12,959 bases of DNA from Desulforamulus profundi. Its GTDB lineage: Bacteria > Bacillota_B > Desulfotomaculia > Desulfotomaculales > Desulfotomaculaceae. A program made the translations under genes and the position numbers. The notes beneath the pieces are model-generated. The model was not told where the DNA came from. It searched no databases and worked only from the letters and a program-made list of their open reading frames with translations. Of the stretch, positions 7,155 to 12,959 are shown piece after piece; position 1 is the stretch's first letter; every line of letters begins with the position of its first letter. The DNA is taken from the NCBI RefSeq assembly GCF_002607855.1, contig NZ_AWQQ01000004.1:1-12959 (forward strand). Direction: 5' to 3'.

Positions 7155-8007
7155 TCTGCCACTCCTTTAATTTCTCCCTTAGTACTTCGTAAAATGCGGT
7201 CTTCTGTATTTTAAGAAACCGGGCCTTCATCGGTGCTTTGTTCACCAGCACCCTGTCACCGGCCTTTAAGGGAAAACCGTATTGCCCGTCCAAATTTAAC
7301 CGGACGTCATCCACACAAGGCAGCACCCGGATCTCAACCTCGCTGTCCGGGGAGATAACGAGAGGGCGGTTGGACAGAGAATGGGGGCTGATGGGGGTAA
7401 TTAACATGACGTGGACATCCGGTGAGACAATGGGTCCACCTGCCGAGAGGGAATAGGCGGTGGAGCCGGTAGGGCTGGCAACAATCACCCCGTCAGCTGA
7501 AAATCCCCCCACAAACTCCCCATTCACTTTAATGTTCAGATGAACCATGCGGAAAGAGGCTCCCTTTGACACCACGGCATCATTTAAACACACAGAGTTG
7601 TCAATGATCTCGCCGTCCCGTATCACGGCAGCTTCTAGCATCATTCTCTCTTCTACAATATAATGGCCAGCAATTAAGGCTTGCATCTTTTCTCTGAGAT
7701 CCGGAATATCGATTTCTGTCAAGAAGCCGAGGCGCCCCAGATTAACGCCGAAGATAGGAGTGCCGGTGGCGGCGGTTTGCCTGGCACAGTTCAGCAGGGT
7801 ACCGTCCCCACCCCAAACCATGATACAGTCGCATTTTTCGGCTAACGTCCTGGTAGGCATTCCTTCTCCCTGGCGTCCTAACAACGCTGCGCTCTCCTCG
7901 TTAAATAAAACCTTTATGTTTTGTTCGGTCAGCCAGGAAACCACTCTTCTGACGTGGTCCGATATCTCACCTTTACTGCTGTTGACCACCAGTCCAATGG
8001 TGTTCAA
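7141..8007 (-). CDS. nadK: NAD kinase
   Basis: 288 residues, complete. The enzyme phosphorylates NAD to NADP using ATP or polyphosphate in the cytosol. The family signature GGDGT is at residues 66-70, the NDAV motif at 142-145, and the glycine-rich segment SADGVIVASPTGSTAYSLSA, with its conserved ADG and TGSTAYS, at 170-189. The start is TTG at 8007, nine bases after GGAGG, and overlaps the preceding gene's TGA as TTGA. Its 3' end overlaps the mnmM start by 14 bases. Such couplings mark a translationally linked operon. NadK beside tlyA, argR and recN is a long-conserved Firmicutes order. No sequence defect is visible. Confidence 0.97.
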   Translation of the reverse strand: MNTIGLVVNSSKGEISDHVRRVVSWLTEQNIKVLFNEESAALLGRQGEGMPTRTLAEKCDCIMVWGGDGTLLNCARQTAATGTPIFGVNLGRLGFLTEIDIPDLREKMQALIAGHYIVEERMMLEAAVIRDGEIIDNSVCLNDAVVSKGASFRMVHLNIKVNGEFVGGFSADGVIVASPTGSTAYSLSAGGPIVSPDVHVMLITPISPHSLSNRPLVISPDSEVEIRVLPCVDDVRLNLDGQYGFPLKAGDRVLVNKAPMKARFLKIQKTAFYEVLREKLKEWQSGLD

Positions 8008-8531
8008 CTGAATGTTCCTCCTTTAATCAGAATTAAAGTCACTAGTACCCCGGCACAAAACGAGATGATATAGGGGACCGGGTTTAGACCCTTGGGGGAG
8101 GGGAACTTGATCTCAAACTCCATGTGATAGATTTTGTGATGATCCATGTCAAGCACCAGCACCCCGTCAGGGCGGTACACCAGAAAATATTCCAACAGCT
8201 GTCTTCGGTTTTCCGGCGCCGCCGGTTTCTGGGCCACTTCCCCGGTTTTTACGTCCACTACATAAACTTTTTTCCTTTTCTGTACGATCAAATCAGCCTG
8301 GATATGGCTTTTATGCGGTTTCCCGTTTATTTTGGTCACAATGGGAACCCGCTCCTGCACCGCCAGGACGGTGTAGCCCTCCGACTCAAGAAACTTTCTG
8401 GCCGCAGCTTCCGCCTTTCCCGCCTTCAAAACCCGGCGCCTGGCGGCGTAGGATTGTCCTATTCTAATGATATTATAAAGTAAAATTGCGCCAATGATAA
8501 TGCCTACGATGAGAAGGTCACTGGGGAGCAA
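8004..8531 (-). CDS. Membrane-anchored protein with PD-(D/E)xK nuclease-like core
   Basis: 175 residues; I recognise no named family. A hydrophobic segment at about 4-24 and another at about 153-171 (YIISFCAGVLVTLILIKGG) flank a soluble core. The core opens with AARKFLESEGYTVL and has HIQADLIVQKRKKVYVVDVKTGE at 76-98 (key residues D80, D93, K95), followed by RRQLLEYFLVY. This is the pattern of restriction-endonuclease-like folds: a helix, then D, then D/E-x-K on a strand, then a helix with Gln. D93 replaces the commoner Glu. The function is unknown; a membrane-tethered nuclease or a non-catalytic fold relative are both possible. The start is TTG at 8531, seven bases after GGAGG. Its stop overlaps the nadK start, so it is expressed with nadK. 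The gap to tlyA is filled by the 34-bp repeat. Confidence 0.8.
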   Translation of the reverse strand: MLPSDLLIVGIIIGAILLYNIIRIGQSYAARRRVLKAGKAEAAARKFLESEGYTVLAVQERVPIVTKINGKPHKSHIQADLIVQKRKKVYVVDVKTGEVAQKPAAPENRRQLLEYFLVYRPDGVLVLDMDHHKIYHMEFEIKFPSPKGLNPVPYIISFCAGVLVTLILIKGGTFS

Positions 8532-8545
8532 GAAATCACCTCCCT

Positions 8546-8700
8546 TAGGCTAAAGGGTATTCCTTTGGGGTCAAGTTGTTAGACTTTAAGGCATTCCTTC
8601 AGGGTCCTGTTTTTTAACCTGCTAGACCAACAAAGAAATACCCTTAAGTCTAAATACAGGACCCCAAAGAAAAGCTAACAAGGCTAGACCCCAAAAATTA
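8546..8700. repeat. Inverted cluster of 34-bp repeat units (tlyA-orf gap)
   Basis: Two units on the plus strand (8550-8583, 8584-8617) face two on the minus strand (8649-8682, 8615-8648). A fifth, partial minus unit (about 8683-8700) runs into the tlyA stop codon. The shared unit begins CTTAAGGGTATTTCTTT and ends GGGGTCCTGTATTTAGA; copies differ at several positions. Opposed orientation lets the block fold into a long imperfect hairpin, for example GGGTCCTG (8602-8609) with CAGGACCC (8657-8664). The same family fills the gap on the other side of tlyA. No coding is visible inside. Confidence 0.8.
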
Positions 8701-9504
8701 TCCAAGAGTCGAGTGCGCTTTTGCCACAACTTCGTTAAAATCCGGCGCTGCCCCTTGGCCGGGATGCCCTTTTAAAAAGTACAGCAGGTATTCGATATTT
8801 CCTTCAGGGCCGCGTACCGGGGAGAAATCCAGGCCACTCACCTGCCAGCCAAGACTGTGGACGACGGTTAAAATTTTATTAATAACATCTACGTGGACTT
8901 CCGGCTCCCGAACTACACCCTTTTTGCCTACCCGTTCCCTGCCGGCTTCAAACTGGGGTTTAATCAGGGCCACCCCTTCGGCTACTGGCTGTGTGAGGAG
9001 ATCCACCCGGGGCAGGACCAGAGACAAGGAAATAAAGGAAACATCAATGGTGGCAAAGGAGGGGGCTTCTGTCAGCGTCCCGGGCTCCAAATGCCGAATG
9101 TTTGTCCGCTCCAGGGAAACCACCCGGGGATCGGAGCGGAGTTTCCAGGCCAACTGTCCGTAGCCCACATCAACGGCATAAACCAGCCTGGCCCCCTTTT
9201 GCAGCGCGCAATCCGTAAAGCCCCCGGTGGAGGCCCCGATGTCAATGACAACCCGGTCCTTTAAATCGATATGAAACGCTTGGATAGCTTTTTCCAGCTT
9301 CAGCCCTCCCCGGCTCACATAGGGGAGCGGGTTTCCCTGCACCTGCACATCGGATTCCGCTTTTACCGGGTGGCCTGGTTTATCCACCCTGGTCCCATCA
9401 ACAAAAACAAGCCCGGCCATCACCGCGGCACGGGCCTTCTCCCGGCTGGGGAAAAAACCATTGTTTACAAGATAAATATCCAATCGTTCTTTGGTAACAG
9501 CCAA
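8698..9504 (-). CDS. tlyA: TlyA-family rRNA 2'-O-methyltransferase
   Basis: 268 residues. An N-terminal S4 RNA-binding domain (about 6-60, with RLDIYLVNNGFFPSREKARA) precedes an FtsJ/RrmJ-like methyltransferase domain. The SAM motif VIDIGASTGGFTD is at 86-98. The catalytic tetrad candidates are K69 (in SRGGLKLEKA), D154 (IDVSF), K182 (LIKPQFE) and E238 (GPEGNIEY). TlyA enzymes methylate ribose 2'-OH of cytidines in 16S and/or 23S rRNA and are linked to capreomycin susceptibility in mycobacteria. I choose TTG at 9504, since GGAGG (9517-9513) lies 8 bases upstream and the protein then begins MAVTKERLD. A TTG at 9519 overlaps that ribosome site and is rejected. It follows dxs, as in many Firmicutes (Bacillus yqxC). 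Both flanks carry the 34-bp repeat clusters, and the stop codon lies within one of them. The frame is intact. Confidence 0.95.
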   Translation of the reverse strand: MAVTKERLDIYLVNNGFFPSREKARAAVMAGLVFVDGTRVDKPGHPVKAESDVQVQGNPLPYVSRGGLKLEKAIQAFHIDLKDRVVIDIGASTGGFTDCALQKGARLVYAVDVGYGQLAWKLRSDPRVVSLERTNIRHLEPGTLTEAPSFATIDVSFISLSLVLPRVDLLTQPVAEGVALIKPQFEAGRERVGKKGVVREPEVHVDVINKILTVVHSLGWQVSGLDFSPVRGPEGNIEYLLYFLKGHPGQGAAPDFNEVVAKAHSTLG

Positions 9505-9583
9505 TTGAATTGCCTCCAAAAGGTTGTGGTATAAACCCTGGCTTTTACATTATCTTTTAGCACTTAGATGTCTGTGTCTTAGC

Positions 9584-9764
9584 CTAACGGGTCTTTTCTT
9601 TAGGGTCTTGTATTTAGACTAATGGGCTTTTCTCTGGGCTCCTGTATTCAGACTTATAGATATTTCTTTATGGTCCTGTTATAAAAGCTCTAACTAGCAA
9701 CAGGACCATAAAGAACTTCCCCATAATCTAACAACTAGACCCCAAAGGAATACACTTAAGCCTA
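9584..9764. repeat. Tandem and inverted cluster of 34-bp repeat units (dxs-tlyA gap)
   Basis: Three plus-strand units lie head to tail (9584-9618, 9619-9652, 9653-9686). They face two minus-strand units (9727-9760, 9689-9726, the latter 4 bases longer). A perfect 17-bp inverted repeat, TTCTTTATGGTCCTGTT (9664-9680) against 9699-9715, makes a stable central hairpin with an 18-nt loop. The unit at 9727-9764 is 35/38 identical to the unit at 8546-8583 in the other gap, in opposite orientation. Its edge includes the TAG stop codon of dxs (9764-9762). No coding is visible. Confidence 0.85.
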
Positions 9765-11681
9765 GTTTCTTTTCCCGCGGACGGCCTTTAGTTTACGGCA
9801 TTTCTTAAATTCAAATTCCTTTGACAGTACGGTTTCAATGATGCCTTCGGCGGTCAGCCCGTAATTGGCCCTGAGGATATTTTGCTTGCCATGCTCCACA
9901 AATTCATCCGGAATGCCGATGCGCTTCACTTTCACATCGGTCAGCCCGGCTGCCTCGAACAGCTCCAGCACCGCACTGCCAAAGCCGCCCATAAGAACAT
10001 GCTCTTCGATGGTGACAACATTTTTTGTCCTGCGGGCATAATCCAAGATCAGTTCTTCATCCAGCGGTTTCACATAGCGGGCGTTGATGACCGCAGCTTC
10101 AATCCCCTGGGCGCTGAGACTTTGCGTGGCTTTTAGCGTTTCCCGCACCATGTTGCCGGTGGCAATGAGCAGAACGTCGCTGCCTTCTCGCAGGATTTCG
10201 CCTTTTCCGATAGGCAGGCGCTGCAATTCTTCATCCATCGGCACCCCTTCACCGTTCCCCCGAGGATATCTTACCGCCACCGGTCCGCTGTGGTAGACAG
10301 CGGTTTTCAGCATATGCTGCAGTTCATTTTCATCCTTAGGCGCCATAATAACCATGTTCGGTATGTTGCGTAAATACGCGATGTCAAACACCCCGTGGTG
10401 CGTGGGACCGTCATCGCCTACCAAACCGCCCCTGTCCAGGGCAAAGGTTACCGGCAGGTTTTGCAGGCACACATCATGCAGCACCTGATCATAGGCGCGC
10501 TGCAAAAAGGTTGAATAAATGGCAGCCACAGGCCGGTAGCCTGTCATGGCCATGCCTGCCGCCATGGTAACGGCATGCTGTTCCGCGATCCCCACATCAA
10601 AATAGCGTTTGGGAAATTCTCTGGCAAAGCTGTTTAACCCCGTACCGTCGAGCATGGCAGCGGTAATGCCGATAATCTTATCATCTTCTTGAGCCAGTTT
10701 CACCAGCGTTTTGCCGAATACTTCGGTATAGCTGGGTGCCCCGCCGCCGGATTTTTTCACGGTCCCTGTGGCCACATCAAAGGGACCCACGCCATGGAAC
10801 CGGTCGGGGTTTTCTTCAGCGGGTTGATATCCTCTGCCCTTCTGCGTTAGCACATGGACTAAAACCGGCCCGCTGACAGTCTTGGCTTGCTGGAGCATGG
10901 TCATCATCGCCTTGATGTCATGGCCGTCCACCGGTCCCAGATAGGTGAAGCCCAGTTCCTCAAACAGCATCCCGGGCACCACCAAATACTTAAAACTGTC
11001 CTTCAGCCGGTCCACGACTTTCAGGAGCTTGCTCCCGTGGGGGAGTTTTTGCAAAAGCTCGGCAATCTCATCTTTACCCTTTGAATACATAGGGTCGGTT
11101 CTTAGCCTGCTTAAGTAGCCGGACAAAGCCCCCACGTTGGGAGCAATGGACATTTCGTTATCATTTAAAACAACAATCAGATTGGTTTTTAAATGACCTG
11201 CATGGTTCATGGCCTCAAAGGCCATGCCACCGGTCAAGGAGCCATCGCCGATAACAGCCACCACGGAATGCGGGTCTCCCTTTAAATCCCTGGCCAATGC
11301 CATACCCAGGGCGGCAGAAATGGATGTGCTGCTGTGCCCGGTGGCGAAGGCATCATGGATGCTTTCCTCGGGTTTGGGAAACCCGCTGATGCCGCCGTAT
11401 TGTCGCAGGGTGGCAAACTGGACCTGGCGGCCGGTCAGCAGCTTGTGCACATAACTCTGGTGACCCACGTCCCAGATAATCCGGTCCACCGCAGAGTTAA
11501 AAACCCGATGCAGGGCCAGGGTAAGTTCTACCACTCCCAGGTTGGGAGCCAGGTGACCGCCGGTCTCCGCCACGGTCTGAATAATGGTGTCTCGGATTTC
11601 ATCGGCTAAACTTTTTAGTTGTTTAAGACTTAAGTTCTGTATGTCCTGAGGACTGTAAATGGTTTTTAATAATGAGGTCAA
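9762..11681 (-). CDS. dxs: 1-deoxy-D-xylulose-5-phosphate synthase
   Basis: 639 residues, complete. It condenses pyruvate with glyceraldehyde 3-phosphate, using thiamine diphosphate, in the first step of the MEP isoprenoid pathway; DXP also feeds thiamine and pyridoxal synthesis. GGHLAPNLG is at 41-49, and the thiamine-diphosphate motif GDGSLTGG at 145-152 continues to N173-D-N. The catalytic Glu is E367 in [11 protein letters not shown], and GDDGPTHHG is at 422-430, followed by the C-terminal transketolase domain. The start is TTG at 11681 with GGTGG 7 bases upstream; only 17 bases separate it from the oapA stop, so the two are co-transcribed. The last residues ([14 protein letters not shown]) are strongly basic, and the TAG stop belongs to the repeat unit that follows, so the repeat may have reshaped the C-terminus. 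Confidence 0.98.
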   Translation of the reverse strand: MTSLLKTIYSPQDIQNLSLKQLKSLADEIRDTIIQTVAETGGHLAPNLGVVELTLALHRVFNSAVDRIIWDVGHQSYVHKLLTGRQVQFATLRQYGGISGFPKPEESIHDAFATGHSSTSISAALGMALARDLKGDPHSVVAVIGDGSLTGGMAFEAMNHAGHLKTNLIVVLNDNEMSIAPNVGALSGYLSRLRTDPMYSKGKDEIAELLQKLPHGSKLLKVVDRLKDSFKYLVVPGMLFEELGFTYLGPVDGHDIKAMMTMLQQAKTVSGPVLVHVLTQKGRGYQPAEENPDRFHGVGPFDVATGTVKKSGGGAPSYTEVFGKTLVKLAQEDDKIIGITAAMLDGTGLNSFAREFPKRYFDVGIAEQHAVTMAAGMAMTGYRPVAAIYSTFLQRAYDQVLHDVCLQNLPVTFALDRGGLVGDDGPTHHGVFDIAYLRNIPNMVIMAPKDENELQHMLKTAVYHSGPVAVRYPRGNGEGVPMDEELQRLPIGKGEILREGSDVLLIATGNMVRETLKATQSLSAQGIEAAVINARYVKPLDEELILDYARRTKNVVTIEEHVLMGGFGSAVLELFEAAGLTDVKVKRIGIPDEFVEHGKQNILRANYGLTAEGIIETVLSKEFEFKKCRKLKAVRGKRN

Positions 11682-11699
11682 ACCTTGTCCACCTTCTTT

Positions 11700-12281
11700 T
11701 TAAGACCTGGAACGATTCTTTTTTCCCAGGTTTTTACCAGTAAGTTTCTCCCAATAAGCCAAAACCTTACCTACCAAGAATATTACATCATTTGCCCTGG
11801 AGAGCGCTAGTGTTTTTCCTAATGCTTTGCCGGAAATCGTCAGGGAGGCAATCAGCGCCGTCATGATGATATTGGCCCAAAAGGCATCCGTGCCCGGGTT
11901 GTTACTAACTATTTTAACCACAATTGAGATCCCTAAAGCACCGCTCACTGTACCGACGATATCGCCAATGACATCGTTGCATATATTGGCAACCTTACCG
12001 GCATTGCGTAACAAAAAAACACCTTCCTTCGCCCCGCGTACACGTTTGGCCGCTTTGGCATGAAAAGGTGCCTCCTGGGCAGCGGTAACCGCTGTTCCGA
12101 TAATATCGGCAAAGATACCAATAAGTATAATAGTAAGCAAACCTGACAAGGATATAAGTACGCTTTGTACGATCCTGGTCATGGTTTCAGACAGGAGAGA
12201 GAAAATAACCGCCAAAAGGAAAGATCCAATGGAAACCAAAAGCAGGTAGCGACTCGAAACATTGGATTTATGATTACCCAA
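11700..12281 (-). CDS. oapA: OLE-RNA-associated membrane protein OapA (DUF21-like)
   Basis: 193 residues from TTG 12281, which follows GAGGTG by 6 bases; a GTG at 12290 adds three residues but lacks a ribosome site. Hydrophobic segments are at about 12-30, 37-63, 105-125 and 134-150, and the C-terminus is very basic (TGKNLGKKNRSRS). The stretch ADIIGTAVTAAQEAPFHAKA, then AKRVRGAKEG, resembles DUF21/CNNM-type membrane domains, including the charged amphipathic loop. In Bacillus halodurans OapA is a small integral membrane protein that binds OLE RNA and holds it at the membrane; the complex is tied to resistance to cold, alcohols and magnesium excess. The identification rests on three things: size and topology, the position directly after a roughly 620-nt structured RNA, and the following dxs. 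The same gene neighbourhood is known for ole-oapA. Without the RNA context it would only be a DUF21-like protein. Confidence 0.88.
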   Translation of the reverse strand: MGNHKSNVSSRYLLLVSIGSFLLAVIFSLLSETMTRIVQSVLISLSGLLTIILIGIFADIIGTAVTAAQEAPFHAKAAKRVRGAKEGVFLLRNAGKVANICNDVIGDIVGTVSGALGISIVVKIVSNNPGTDAFWANIIMTALIASLTISGKALGKTLALSRANDVIFLVGKVLAYWEKLTGKNLGKKNRSRS

Positions 12282-12299
12282 AAAGTTCACCTCATGTGA

Positions 12300-12921
12300 G
12301 TATGTAAAATTTAATAAGTGGTAGCAGATCAGGTAAATGTTGTGGCTTAGGTCCAGCAGGTTTTCCCATAGCGGTACCGGCTGTCGCCAAACCGGCGGTT
12401 TCCCATTAAACCCTATCTGAGGCGTCGCCGCTCTCAGGACTAGATTACCACTTAGTCCACACTTTAATCCCTGATCTACCCCGGCGTGGTGCCGGACAGC
12501 CTAGGAGTTTTCCTCGACAGCATCAATCTTTCTTAGACTCTTTTGCAGCAAAGGTTTCATCCCACAACAGCAGATTACGGGCCCGTATTCTGCCGCTGTA
12601 CCAGAGGAATCCACCAGTGCCACTTCAAGTCAGGCTACACTGCACGCAGCTTCCTACCACATGCAGGTTAACAACCAAGCCATAGTTCGCCGTTTCCGAC
12701 TCCCCACGCACTTGGGTCTCCACGGGGACGGGGTCGATGCCCACATGCCGTTGCAGGTCGCCCCATCCCCTTAACTCCCAGTACCAGCCCCCAACTGGGC
12801 GTCAAAAGCCAGCACCAGGAACTTCATCGATGTGCCCTTGACGGATTTTTAGGCCCGCCTTCGGAAAGGTGATGCTGACTAGGATACTGCATCACTTATT
12901 TTTAAGTATGTCTATTGCACG
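12300..12921 (-). ncRNA. ole: OLE RNA (ornate, large, extremophilic RNA)
   Basis: About 620 nt without an open frame of useful length on the minus strand, GC-rich against AT-rich edges, and dense in paired segments. Examples: GTGATGC/GCATCAC at the 5' end (12895-12889 / 12875-12869); a 10-bp stem GGGGATGGGG/CCCCGTCCCC (12770-12761 / 12733-12724); a GCAGA/TCTGC helix around GGGCCC (12593-12570); a perfect CCGGC-ACCAC-GCCGG hairpin (12495-12481); GGACTA/TAGTCC (12437-12458); and a long-range 8+3-bp helix closing the 3' part (12480-12470 / 12333-12320). OLE RNAs are about 600 nt, occur in anaerobic and extremophilic Firmicutes, lie immediately upstream of oapA, and often sit in this isoprenoid/repair neighbourhood. 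They form a membrane ribonucleoprotein with OapA and further Oap proteins. The promoter at 12957-12928 sets the 5' end; the 3' end is approximate. The family was recognised from context and structure, not a covariance search. Confidence 0.88.
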
Positions 12922-12927
12922 CTTTAA

Positions 12928-12957
12928 ATTATAACATGCTTAAAACCTCTGCCTCAA
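12928..12957 (-). promoter_or_regulatory. Sigma-A promoter with extended -10 for ole-oapA-dxs
   Basis: On the minus strand, TTGAGG (12957-12952, 4/6 to TTGACA) is followed by 18 bases and a perfect TATAAT (12933-12928) preceded by TGT, i.e. an extended -10. Initiation would fall at about 12921, just before the OLE RNA body. It probably drives ole, oapA and dxs as one transcript, since no terminator is visible between them. Confidence 0.75.
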
Positions 12958-12959
12958 AT

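Noticed and set aside
9517..9519. TTG as the tlyA start
   Set aside because: It overlaps GGAGG itself; the TTG at 9504 is 8 bases downstream and gives the usual TlyA N-terminus.
8546..9764. Repeat clusters as a CRISPR array
   Set aside because: Units abut without unique spacers, occur in both orientations, are degenerate, and flank an ordinary gene without cas genes.
12288..12290. GTG as the oapA start
   Set aside because: It overlaps the GAGGTG ribosome site, which is correctly spaced only for the TTG at 12281.

Overview
The window looks like a chromosomal segment of a spore-forming Clostridia bacterium, probably of the Desulfotomaculum/Pelotomaculum (Peptococcaceae) type. The basis is the gene order ole–oapA–dxs–tlyA–(orf)–nadK–mnmM–argR–recN–spoIVB–spo0A, all on the minus strand, plus the sporulation genes. 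The lineage is an inference from gene order and protein character, not from a search.

Right end (about 12300–12957): a long non-coding stretch read leftward from a good sigma-A-type extended -10 promoter. It is full of paired segments and sits directly in front of a small DUF21-like membrane protein. This is the arrangement known for OLE RNA (ornate, large, extremophilic RNA) and its protein partner OapA. It is the most remarkable system here; it is a described RNA class, but a rare one.

Middle (6571–11681): dxs (isoprenoid precursor synthesis), tlyA (rRNA 2'-O-methyltransferase), an unrecognised membrane-anchored protein with a PD-(D/E)xK-nuclease-like core, nadK, and an mnmM-type methyltransferase. 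The last four genes down to recN are tightly packed or overlapping, so they form an operon. The two gaps on either side of tlyA are filled by degenerate copies of one roughly 34-bp repeat, arranged as tandem units in both orientations, so each gap can fold into a long hairpin. I do not recognise this repeat family.

Left of that (1752–6574): argR, recN, spoIVB and spo0A. mnmM, argR and spoIVB each need one extra base to restore the family reading frame. spoIVB also has a perfect Shine-Dalgarno with no start codon behind it. This is either clustered sequence error or real decay. recN and spo0A end in strong hairpins. The spo0A upstream region carries two perfect 0A boxes, a plausible sigma-H promoter, and an inverted repeat that could mask the spo0A ribosome binding site only in transcripts begun upstream.

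Left end (1–1750), plus strand: a DNA adenine methyltransferase cut by the window edge, followed by a broken ADP-ribosylglycohydrolase, then about 500 bp with hairpins and a tandem duplication but no convincing gene. This is probably the decayed edge of a phage or integrative element lying tail-to-tail with spo0A.

Non-ATG starts are unusually common: among chromosomal genes whose start can be judged, only spo0A uses ATG.
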